From positions 186,589,276 to 186,653,275 of the forward strand of contig NC_134087.1 in assembly GCF_000715075.1 (NCBI RefSeq): a DNA stretch of 64,000 bases, given 5' to 3'. The notes under the pieces are model-generated. The model made no database searches. It worked only from the letters and a program-made list of their open reading frames with translations, and was not told the origin of the DNA. The translations under genes and the position numbers were made by a program. Source of the DNA: Nicotiana tabacum. Lineage: Eukaryota; Streptophyta; Magnoliopsida; Solanales; Solanaceae. Every line of letters starts with the position of its first letter. Within the stretch, counting starts at the first letter, position 1. Positions 1-9,522 of this stretch are shown here, in pieces.

Positions 1-487
1 AATGACCTTGGCCTCAAGCTGTTTGGTGACCTCTTCCTTGATTTTCACACTCATATCAATTTTAAATTTCCTCAGCTTCTGCTTGACAGGGGGGAATGCC
101 GAATCAGTGGGCAATTTGTGAACCACCAAGCCAGTGCTTAGACCTGGCATGTCGTCATAGGACCATGCAAAAACATCTTTATACTCGAACAGTATTTTAA
201 TTATCTCCTCTCTGAGTTGTGGTTCAAGATGGACACTTATTTTAGTTTCCTGGACATTATCTTGGTCCCCTAAATTGGTTGCTTCTGTATCACTCAGGTT
301 AGGCTTGGGTTTTTCTTCAAAATGGCTTAATTCTTTACTAATCTCTTCAAAGGCTTCATCCTCGTCATATTCCGATTCAACATCACATTCTATTTCTTGA
401 ATTATTATTTCAGAATTAGATTGGCTTTTAATACTGGGCCGGAGATTCCGCATGCATATCATATCATCGAGGCCAGCATAAAAAGAA
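1..487 (-). pseudogene. Start of pol (upstream of RT), element I, partial
   Basis: The minus-strand frame is open from position 487 to the window edge. It encodes the acidic linker and the residues just before the reverse transcriptase core, ending at the segment that precedes the first RT motif in element II. Similarity to element II starts exactly at the predicted second exon (SFYA then DDM), so coding conservation begins where the intron should end. The bases before the exon read TACAA instead of TACAG in element II, so the splice acceptor appears lost. The rest of RT lies outside the window. Confidence 0.75.
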
Positions 488-660
488 TTGTACAAGGAAG
501 AAATGAAAACAAAAATAAAACTATCGAGAAGGAAGGAAAAGAGAAATTGCATTTCATTGAAATTAAAGATAACGGGGTTTATACATCCAAACGGATGAAA
601 CATAGAATCTGAATTACAACCCTGGAATAATCGAGATAAATTGAAAGAAAATCAAAGAAA
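488..660 (-). other. Predicted pro-pol intron of element I, acceptor mutated
   Basis: This non-coding stretch lies between the G-patch/pro frame and the pol frame, aligned with the predicted intron of element II (45900-46088). A GTAGT donor-like sequence follows the last conserved upstream codons, and a pyrimidine-rich stretch precedes TACAA at the 3' end. The AG acceptor is absent. One base is missing near the donor relative to element II, which also shifts phase. The boundaries are inferred from comparing the two copies. Confidence 0.5.
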
Positions 661-2437
661 ACTACCAAACTCCCTCCTGGTGGGGAGAGGAGTAGCTTCC
701 AAATTGTTAATCTTTGCATCGGGCCCAACAAATTGCACATCCGCCTTGCTATAACCCTGTCCAGCTTCCAACACGTTCACATCGACGAATATCCTCTCAA
801 ACCTTTCCATCAAATCTCCATCCACATCAACCACCGAAATGGGAACCGACGTCACTGGGCGTTTTCTGGTACCAAGCCTGACAAATGATCGGGATAGTGG
901 CGGGACTGGCTTTGGAAGGGCTCATGCTCTCTGTTTCATTTTTCTAGCTCTTCTCACATCTGCGACTGTGGGATTGAACCCCAGACCAAATGTATCCAAG
1001 TTTTTAGGAAGAGAAACAGGTTGTACGGTACCTTGCAGAGATGCGCCCAAACCTTTGCCCGGTATAAAACCATATTTCAACATTTCAACGGCTACCATGA
1101 CTGATGCAGCAGCTACCCTTGGAGTCGGCATGCACTTCCCTTCAGAAATTTTCTCTATCAATACCATGTCAAAAACCTAATAAACCCACGGCCCCTTGTC
1201 GTCTTCAAACTCTATGAATGGAAAATGGCATCACTGGGAACACACAAATTATCTTCGCCATGCACAACAATTTCCTATCTATCCCATTCAAACTTAACCA
1301 TTTGATGCAGAGTGTACGGGACCACTTTGGCAGCATGAATTCAGGGTCGACCTAACAATAGATTGTAAGAAATAGCCACATCGAGCACCTGGAATTCCAT
1401 AGTAAATTCAACTGGCCCTATTGTAAGCTCAAGCACTATATCCCCGACTGAATCTTTCCCTCCCTCATCGAATCCCCAAACGCAGATACTGTTCTTGTGA
1501 ATTCTTTCACCATCCACCTTCAACTTGTTCAGAGTGGAAAAAGTGCAAATATTTGCACTGGAAACGTTGTCAACCAGTACTCGAATAACCACGGAATCTT
1601 CACATTTCACCGTCAGATAGAGGGCTCTATTGTGCTCGGTACCCTCCATGGGCAACTCATCATCAGAAAAAGTGACATCACATTTGTTGACTTTTCAAAT
1701 GGCTTGGCTTCACTAGCCCGAATCATTATGACGGTTTGCGACGGCTTTTTAGGCTCCCCTCCCTTATGCACTATATCAATCATATTAGTCTCATGATAGG
1801 ACGGCAACGGGTTCTGGTTGATGTTGTGTGCCTCTGGGGCTTGGACCTCAATCTGATTAGTATCAATGAGCTCTTGAATAGCTGTTTTCAATTTCCAGCA
1901 TTTCTATGTGTCGTGACCCGAGGTCCCTGAACAATACTCACAACTCACCGAGCGGTCAAGATTTCTAGGAGGGGGATTCGACAGTTTATCCTCGATCGGA
2001 TTCAACATACCCAACTGTCTCAGTCGGTGGAATAGACTAGCATATGATTCTCCCAATGAAGTGAAAGTCTTCTGCTGCTGCAACCTCTCATTCTTAAAGA
2101 CTTATTTTGGCCGAAAACCTGTTCCAGGGGGATTTCTGTAGGCTCTTGGGGGTGGATGGGCATTTTGTGGAGCTAGGTATGGACTTTGTGGAGCCGGTGC
2201 ACGCCATTGTGCGTGAGCAGAAGGTTGGGTATAGGTTTGTGCGTGATGGACAGAAAAATGGGGATCTGATGGTGGGTAGTAGTATTGCGGTGGGCTATAT
2301 GGAGTGTGGGGGTAAGTTTGGTGGTAGGGTCGAGGCGGGTTGTAGTAACGTGGAAGGTTCCTGGAACCGACCCAAGCTCCCGACTCAATTGTCGCAACGT
2401 CCTCTTTCTTCTTTTTCCCGAGTACACCTCCAGTACC
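652..2437 (-). pseudogene. gag C-terminus, protease and G-patch-like region, element I
   Basis: This continues the gag frame after the in-frame stop at 2438-2440. In order: a Pro/Tyr-rich stretch, a CCHC knuckle (C-X2-C-X5-H-X4-C, about 1898-1942, with a stop inside it), an abrupt join near 1690 where about 0.6 kb of linker present in element II is missing, a retropepsin-like domain (1341-1655), and a G-patch-like segment (922-1167). The protease site reads D-N-V-S where element II has D-N-G-S, so the Gly of the D-S/T-G type triad is lost. Further stops and frameshifts lie between blocks. The region would have made the capsid tail and the maturation protease; it cannot now. Confidence 0.8.
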
Positions 2438-2440
2438 GTT

Positions 2441-3604
2441 TTAAATGGCCTGGGTGGTCGCTTTGATTGCTGAATAACTCATGATCTTGTTGGACTTGAG
2501 TCCCTCCTCAACCATGCCTCCCATTTTTACAACTTCATTAAAAGACTTGCCCACTGCTGACACCAAGTGACCAAAATAAGTGGGTTCCAAAGCCTGCAAG
2601 AAATAATCAACCATCTCACTTTCTTTCATCGGAGGGTCAACCCTCGCGGCTTGCTCTCTCCAACGGAATCCATATTCCCTAAAACTCTCATCGGGCTTCT
2701 TCTCAATCTTTGTTAATGACAGACGGTCTGGGATAATTTCGAGATTGTACTGAAAATGGCAGGCAAAGGCTTGGGCCAAATCGTCCCATGTGTACCACCT
2801 GCTGTGATCTTGTCTGGTATACCATTCTAATACCGATCCACTCAAACTTTGGCTGAAATATGCCATCAGCAATTCATCTCTTCCACCTGCTCCTCTCATC
2901 TTGCTACAAAACCCTCTTAAGTGTGCTACTGGATCACCATGCCCGTCGTACAGATCAAACTTGGGCATTTTGAACCCTGCTGGCAACTGAACATCTGTGA
3001 ACAGGCATAAATTTTTATAGGCCACACTTACTTGACATCCCAACCCCCTCATATCTCTGAACGATTGTTCTATGCTTTTGACCTTTCTGATCATCTCTTC
3101 ATGCTCGGGATTTTTGGGTGGCTTCTCGGTCTCTGCCGGGAGATCAAGATGAGGGGTGTAAGAATATGATTCTGGAACTTTGAAGGTGGTTTCAGGGGGA
3201 TAGTACTGGTTTTCGTGAGTTTGGAACAGAGGTTCACTGGAGAATCGGTGTAATGTAGCAGGTGGAGGTGCCACAAAAATGGGTGTAATTTGTGGGGGAG
3301 GGCGTGGGACCTGTTTGGGTGGTGGAGCTTGAGATGTATGGGAAGTGGCGCCATAGTATTGTTGTAGAGGGGAAAGGCTGGAGATGAGTTCATAGTGGGA
3401 GGCTCTTGAGGTTGGGCCGCTGGTGGGATATAAGCAGGGTTGGCGGGATAAACCGGTGGTGGATGCCCTTTTTTCCCAGGCTTGGTACATTTCAGTCGTC
3501 TGCTGCTTTAACTTATACATCTCTTCCTTCATTGCATTAACATCCAGATCTTCCACCTCTTTTGACGAGTCAACAATACTTGTCTCCGGTTCTTGGTTAG
3601 CCAT
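2441..3604 (-). pseudogene. gag (capsid) of element I, N-terminal part
   Basis: Gag packages the element RNA in cytoplasmic particles. The frame is open from the ATG at 3604 (chosen because it aligns with the gag start of element II) to a TAA at 2438-2440, where element II has CAA. The N-terminus is followed by a Pro-rich spacer and a retrotransposon gag domain with the WYTR...W..L..F segment and the ESFREYGFRWR block. The open frame itself extends upstream to 3661 through a non-conserved leader. This is the best preserved gag domain in the window; the C-terminus lies beyond the stop. Confidence 0.82.
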
Positions 3605-4436
3605 ATTCATCCTGTCTTTTGACCAGGTGTTGTATGAGTGAGTTGCCAGAATGCCAATCAATTAACCACCTGTCTGAACTTAATACATCAACAACAACCT
3701 TGTTAATGGTTAGGGTTTTAACAAATTAATAACCGCACATTTGGGGAATGAATGCACCTAAGCAGTTAACCGTTTCTATTATGCATTTGATCGGCTGTTT
3801 GCGTCATCCCGACTTTTCCATTTGCAACTTCTTTCTTCTCTTTTTCCATTCTGGCCTTTTCTTTTGTTTTTATCCTCTCATTTCTCTCTTATTTTGCCAT
3901 TGCTTATTCCTATTATTTTTCTCTCTTTTCTTTTCTTCTTCTTTTTTCTTCTTTTTTTTTGTTTTCGCTCTCTTTTTTCCCTCTCCTTTCTTTTTTCTCT
4001 TTTGGATATGGTCGAATCCTATGGAGATTGCCTACGTATCATGACCCCACATGAATCAGATCGAGCGTAGTTCTGGGAGATAAGTGTGAAAGCAAATAAT
4101 AAAACAATTTTTGGGATTTTCAATTTCATATAAAGCAAACGCTTTGATTACAAAGACTTAACACTAACGTACTCCAAGAGAAACTAATAGACGCTGATGA
4201 AAAGATGAAATACAGACTCCAAAAATAAACTATCATACTCCGACAGAAGAAAATGCAGACTCGACAACAAACGACAGACTCCAGCAGAAAGAAAATACAG
4301 ACTCAACACAACTGATAGACTCCATCGAAAATGAAATACAGACTCAAATGAAAAATCATGAATACATCAATGCTCCTGGTGCCCGCGGGACATCATTCGG
4401 TCTCATCGCGGGCCTATATGCAAGATCCCTTTGAAG
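3605..4436 (-). other. ORF1-gag spacer of element I
   Basis: Non-coding spacer between ORF1 and gag. On the plus strand it is strongly pyrimidine-rich at about 3820-4000 (purine-rich in element sense), as in the matching spacer of element II. It contains one copy of the structured module at 4010-4073. About 4150-4360 is an A-rich stretch with repeated 'cagactc' words. No coding potential is seen. Confidence 0.6.
4010..4073 (-). other. Structured junction module, copy I-b (ORF1/gag)
   Basis: In element sense: GAACTACG, a short spacer, TGAT, inner hairpin TCATG/CATGA, ATACGTAGGCA, then a second hairpin AATC/GATT. The outer stem is CTACG/CGTAG. It sits where element II has copy II-2, whose inner stem is TCGTG/CACGA, a paired difference that preserves pairing. 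Confidence 0.65.
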
Positions 4437-6393
4437 TCAGACCAAGTCACCCATTATCTGCTTAATGAATGTCATCACTACCACGAAGAAGGTAGTGCGA
4501 GGCATATCCTCACAGATTTGGAACTTCATAATGATGTAATCGGTGATGTTTCTAATTCTCTCTCTTATGACACCTTTTTCTTGTAACAAACGCCCAATCT
4601 GCTGGGCCCTGGCCTCTAAAGTTTGCTCGGCCACTTGATTTTGCTCCTGAAGTTGTTGCAAATTTATTTCTAATTGTGCTAATGCTGTATAACAATGCTC
4701 TCTTTCAACTTTGAAGTATTTAGCCTGTTTGATCATTTTGTTTTCCGTAGTGATAACCCTTTTCTTTAAGCCCGCGACCTCATCATCGTACTTTTCTTTC
4801 AACTGCTTAACCAGGTGTGCTCGTTCATCTGCATTTTTAGCCAACTGTTTTCGATCCTTTGCTAGTTCACTTTCTGCTTTGTTCAAATCAAAACTATAAT
4901 CACTCACCTTCTGCCTCAAGTTAGCTATGTGTTTCTCATCTTTGGCACTTCGGGCTGGGTTTTCTGCCGCTATTTTCATTTTCTGAGTCTGGGCTCGAAG
5001 GGCCTCATTTTCTATGGCTAGCTTTTTCTTTTCTCCTTCGTCCGTCGCGGCTTGCAAGCTATTTTCAATCTGAAGGTCCCTGACTTGTTTTTCCAATTTG
5101 CTTATGGTAGCCCTATACTCGCTTTCTTTGGCCAACCAGTCCCATTGTTCCTGTGATGCCTCGACGAATTCCTGAAGATGGGGTCTTTTAGTCGGCCTCC
5201 CAAACTCAATTTCTCTCCTATACCAAGCAAGGTATCATGGTGAAACCTCACCTTTGGACCGATCACGCACACAAGTTTTGGTTGTTAAGTATTGACATTC
5301 GCTCCAGATTTGGCGGATTGCTGCTTCATGAAATTGACCGTTAGGTCCGATCTCGACTACTTGGGCACTAAGATATTCATCTCTCGGAACTATCTGGCAT
5401 CTCCCCGACTGCCTCAAAACCCGATATGAAGCATAAGGTTGGATACTCATGAGTCCCATTAAAGGGAAATGAGGCCCGGTGGCTGGCATGTATATGACCT
5501 CATCCACAAACAGCCATCCAAACGTCCACTCTATTTGGTTTGCAGTGATGGAACTGAGGCACGCTTCCCACTCTGTGACCCCCTCCGGCAGGCTGATCCC
5601 GTTAACCCTTGTGTAAAATTCTTCTACGCATGTCTTCTCTGTCGACAATAGCTCAAATTGAGGATGATGGCATAAGTGTTCGATCATCCACATCTGCAAC
5701 AACACGTTGCACCCCTCAAAAAAGTCTCCTCCGGCTTTCCAGGTTGTGAGAGCGCGGAAGATTCAGCTACTATCATGGGTGCGAGGGTGCTGTTGGCCTG
5801 AGTAAGCAAAGTGCTGACAACTCCGGCTATTCGTATGTAAATATTCCCATCTTTTCTAGGAAACACCAAAAGTCCCAAGAAGACCACTATAAATGCGAAA
5901 CACCTATATTCTTCCCATTTTAGGCGGTTTTCTTTGCTGCAAATTTTATTTTACGGCTTGTTGAACCCTCCTACATGACCATATCAGTTGTATATAAACT
6001 ACAAAGTACAAAAACCAGCTGCCAAGTCTGGGTTGTGGACCCCCTGCTTATTTTCAAAAAGTCTAAGAACCTGTGGAGGGCTACGGCCCTTGGAGCAATC
6101 AGGTACTGGTGTCTCAGGGGAACTTTGGGATTCCCAATATATCCGGCTATTTCTTCCAATGTTGGGGTAAGTTCAAAATCTGAGAAATGAAATACGTTGT
6201 AGGCCGGGTCTCAAAATGTAACCAACGCCTTTATGATGTCCCCCCTAGGATTAATCTTCAACAACCCAGTGAGACCTCCCAAGTATTGATTGACCGTGTC
6301 TTGTCCCGATTTACCCAAATCATCTCACCACATATGCAACTCCAAAGGGATCTTGTTCACGACTGTTATTGGCAAATTCTGACTTGTGCTCAT
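4437..6393 (-). pseudogene. ORF1 of element I: DUF7745-like domain plus coiled coil
   Basis: Extra ORF upstream of gag, typical of Ogre-type Tat elements. The aligned ATG is at 6393. The N-terminal two thirds (about 5235-6393, in several broken frames) resembles the plant DUF7745 family: an ELTPTLEEI..YIG block, an FLGLLVFPRK block, an LLLQMWM block and an FG/LGW..VDEVIYMP block. The C-terminal third (4437-5135, one open frame of 232 codons) is rich in Lys, Glu, Gln and Ala with heptad-like spacing, so a long coiled coil is likely. Stops and frameshifts occur near 5150-5235, 5690, 5900-5970 and 6320. The molecular role is unknown; DUF7745 assignment is from remembered family layout. Confidence 0.72.
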
Positions 6394-7383
6394 TCTGCAC
6401 ATTTATTAGGGTGGTTAAACAAAAATCACGATTCAATTGACTCAAAAACAAATTGACACTTTTTCATTTAAAAATAAAATCCAATTTTGCAAATACGGCC
6501 TTTCAACACCTCGGAGTCGAAGATTTTAATTCTGTGTTGGCTAACCGGTGAAAACCTTAAAAAATGACCACATGTGGTTGTTCTTGCAAAAACAACCTTC
6601 CGGTGCATTTTTAGGGACATTCGGTTATTTCTGACAAGAATGACATCACCCTAATTATTTTCAAACAAAAGTAAAATTTTGTTTTTTTGGGCTATTTTTA
6701 CAAAAAAGGAAGTTGGACCCGATGGGGGTTGCCTACTTATCCCACATCCGGTGGGAATCAAACTGGCGTAGTTCGGGCAAATTTGTCAAAATAACACCAA
6801 CTATTTTTCCTTTCTAAAACACAAAAATTTTCCTCTTTTTCTTTTCTTTGAAAACTACAAAATTCTCTCTTTTTTCAAAATTTCGACAGAGTTTCGATAT
6901 GTTTGAGACATTGGTTTTTCAAAACAGACACTTATCCCTCTCAACCATCTCATTAACCCTTCTAATTTTTCCTTATAATCCGGTCAACATGCAAATCCGA
7001 AGCAAATGAATGCACAAGTAGCAAATAAAATGCATCATAATGGTCTTTACATTTCGGGTACACCTGTCCTAGACAAACCCAACCCCTGTGTTTAGTCTCC
7101 AAAGTCAAAATGCACATGATGCAAACAAACGTTCCTACTAGGGATCCAGCATGAGTCTAAGTTATTCTAGGTTAAAACCTGGGTATATGTTCTAGACTGT
7201 GTACCCGAGCAGACAACTCGAGCCGAGGAGGGGGCTACGTACCGCGAACCAAAAGGCCATCTGGCTTAGTAACTTGTCTGAGCTCCTTTCTTATATCTCT
7301 TCCATTCTGTTTTTCTTTCGTTTCAAACAGCTATAATTTCTTTCAGACAAGTATTTGTCGTAATTCATAGAATATTCGTGGAT
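6394..7383 (-). other. Leader of element I
   Basis: 5' untranslated leader in element sense. It matches the leader of element II in several blocks (for example 7140-7260 against 38570-38700). It holds structured module copy I-a at 6713-6774 and A-rich/purine-rich tracts. About 200 bp of leader plus the PBS are missing at the high-coordinate end. Confidence 0.6.
6713..6774 (-). other. Structured junction module, copy I-a (before ORF1)
   Basis: In element sense: GAACTACG, spacer, TGAT, inner hairpin TCCCAC/GTGGGA with loop CGGAT, then ATAAGTAGGCA and a second hairpin ACCC/GGGT. The outer stem is CTAC/GTAG with one end mismatch. It corresponds to copy II-1, where the inner stem is TCTCAC/GTGAGA, one compensated base pair different. 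Confidence 0.65.
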
Positions 7384-7607
7384 TGTGACACCAGTTTCTG
7401 GGTGGTAACAGTTTCGGTATTTTTAATAGTATATAGATAACCGGTAAATTATGTACTTTCGCATTTATTTCAGTTTGATTTTTCTTGTTTAATTTTAAAC
7501 TATGAAATGAAAAAAATAGTTAAATAAAACTCTAACGTTGGCTTGCCTAGTGAGTACGATATTAGGCATCATCACGGTCCCGACGGTGGGAATTTCGGGC
7601 CGTGACA
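7384..7607 (+). repeat. LTR-end-like fragment or short solo LTR
   Basis: The 3' part (about 7535-7607) reads like the tail of a common Solanaceae gypsy LTR: a TTGGCTTGCCTAG block, a GGCATCATCACGGTCCCGAC block and a terminal GTGACA. The left boundary near TGTGACACC coincides with loss of similarity to the element I leader. No convincing target duplication was found (TGGAT on the left, TTAAC on the right), so it may be a truncated LTR, not a clean solo LTR. Confidence 0.4.
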
Positions 7608-9331
7608 TTAACAAAATAAAAAATATTATGAGGATCATATAAAAAAATACAAGGTTCAATGTTCAACATATATATATATATCATGATACTAAGCCTCAAT
7701 TGATTAAGTTAATAAACACACATATTAATCATGGAGTCGAAAGTTCACTATGTTCCCAATCATCGTCCAAGAATTAAATACTATTAAAATTAACCTATTC
7801 AATTATCTAGCTAAGCGTCTTAATCATGTTTAAGACAATATAATTATCTATCATAATTTTACAATCTCATATGGATCATAAGTTAACAAATAACTTATAT
7901 TAGCATGCAAATAAAATTAATGTCAAACTAATTAACATTTATTACATGCTATACAATTTTACATAATATTCACTTTAATATTAAACTAATTAAAATATCA
8001 TACATGTTAAACAAATTAATAAGTAATATTAATATCAAACTAATTAATATTTGATTTCATGCTTAACAAGTTAACATAAAGCACGTGTTAAACTAATTAA
8101 GCAAAGTAATGTTAAAACAATTAACATTTCAAAGATATTAAACAAATTAACAAATAAATTTAATGTTAAACAATTTAACATTGTAAGCATGTTAAAATAT
8201 TAACAAATAAATATAAGGTTAAACAAATTAACGCTTTAAAGCATGTTAAATAAATTAACAAATAAATTTAATGTTAAACAAATTAACATTTCAAGCATGT
8301 TAAATAAATTAATAAATATATTAGTGTTAAACCAATTAACATTTTAAGCAAGTGGGATAATAAAATAATTATAGATTTCATAAAAGAGTATAAATATTAA
8401 ATTTATATTCTTAAAATTAAGTCTAATAAATTTTCGAAATTTGGGATTTATTAAAAAAATAGAACTAAATTTAAATTTTATTTAGTCCATTAGCCCTAAA
8501 AAATATTAAACAAGACTTATTAAAGTTGGTCTTTAGCTCAATAATGTCTTTAAGTCTTCTAGCATAAGAACAAAAAAGGCCCAGGAAGCCTCTTTAGTCC
8601 AATTCAGTAGTTCTACCAATTAACCTAATAAAAAACAGCCCAAACTTTTGTAGCCTACATTTTTTTAATAAAACTATTATATTCTCAATTGAGAAAGAAA
8701 CCTAATATTAGGTTCTTCTTCTTCCTAACATATTACTGCTGCCAACCACTGGATCCTCCAAATATATATATTTTTAACTCATATTTCTTTAGGATTTTAG
8801 AAAGAGAGAAGACTAATTTCTCTTCTTCCTCTTTGTCATTTCACCATTGTCATCATTACAACTATTGTAGATGAAGTGAATTCTTTTCTTTGCCATGGTC
8901 ATGGAGCACTAAGCTCCATTTTCTTTTTACTTAAATTCGACCATGAAGATGTGACAGTGACCACCAGCAGCGGCGGCAAAATCTCAAGTGCGACGGTAAC
9001 CGGTTGATCGGAAAAAAAGTATTACATGAAAAACTGATTCCCTTTGATAGATCTGGAGTAAACCAAAAAAAAAAAAAAAGAACTGATCCTTTTTTTTTGT
9101 TGGTTTCAATTATATAAAAAGACTGATTACTAGATTTAATATAAAAATTACAAGCACTGATAATCTCAAAATCAATGTTGAAATCTTATCCCACTTATTT
9201 AAAAAAGATACTGAAAACAGTGTAAATAAAATTTGTATGCATTCAAATTGCACACAGTAAAAACAGATACGCATATTTTTTTTACAAAAAGGACAGAACA
9301 GATCTTTTATTTATCCGAATCAGAATGTCAG
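7608..9331. other. AT-rich region without recognisable genes
   Basis: Strongly AT-rich. It contains the degenerate tandem field at about 7950-8350, then A/T-rich DNA with a short pyrimidine-rich stretch (8690-8870), homopolymer A and T runs near 9070-9100, and no reading frame with recognisable protein similarity. The 61-codon frame at 8689-8874 has low-complexity composition and is not called. Confidence 0.5.
7950..8350. repeat. Degenerate AT-rich tandem repeat, unit about 50-60 bp
   Basis: Repeated words 'gcatgttaaa', 'aaattaacaaataaat' and 'atgttaaacaaattaac' recur at roughly 50-60 bp spacing. The later copies (after about 8130) are the most alike. The earlier part looks like more diverged copies of the same unit. 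Confidence 0.6.
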
Positions 9332-9522
9332 CCTATAGCTCTGATACCAAATGAAGGAAAACGCGATAACATAAACACATTAGATAGCACATAAATCGTA
9401 GAATGAGAACTTGCTTGTGCGCATAGCGGAAGCGGAAAGAATGGAGGAACCACAGCTGGAATTACTGGTTGGTGGTAGTTGGCATAGTGTGTTGGAGCAA
9501 CCCCTATTCCACAGTTTAAACC
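9332..9522 (-). repeat. Possible copia-like PBS and LTR start, interrupted
   Basis: On the minus strand, 9332-9350 reads TTGGTATCAGAGCTATAGG, the usual initiator-tRNA-Met primer-binding word. It follows a possible LTR end at 9352 (a TG on the plus strand). The LTR-like sequence would run from 9352 to 9522, be split by the LARD-like insertion, and continue at 27364. No second LTR copy was found, so the call is weak. Confidence 0.35.
9518..9522. repeat. Left target-site duplication AAACC
   Basis: AAACC precedes the TG of LTR A and recurs directly after the final CA of LTR D at 27359-27363. This marks 9523-27358 as one insertion. Confidence 0.85.

Larger units (their letters stand above)
1..7383 (-). 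mobile_element. Element I: partial Tat/Ogre-type Ty3/gypsy retrotransposon
   Basis: On the minus strand, from high to low coordinate, this holds a leader, ORF1, gag, protease/G-patch region and the first part of pol, cut by the left window edge. The order and protein content match element II (38291-46640). All frames except the pol fragment carry stops or frameshifts, and about 0.6 kb of the gag-pro linker is missing near 1690. Leader similarity to element II is lost near 7384, so no PBS or 5' LTR is visible. It is an old, defective copy of the same family. Confidence 0.88.

Noticed and set aside
8689..8874. 61-codon frame in AT-rich DNA
   Set aside because: Low-complexity Phe/Ser/Tyr composition from a pyrimidine-rich stretch; no homology recognised.
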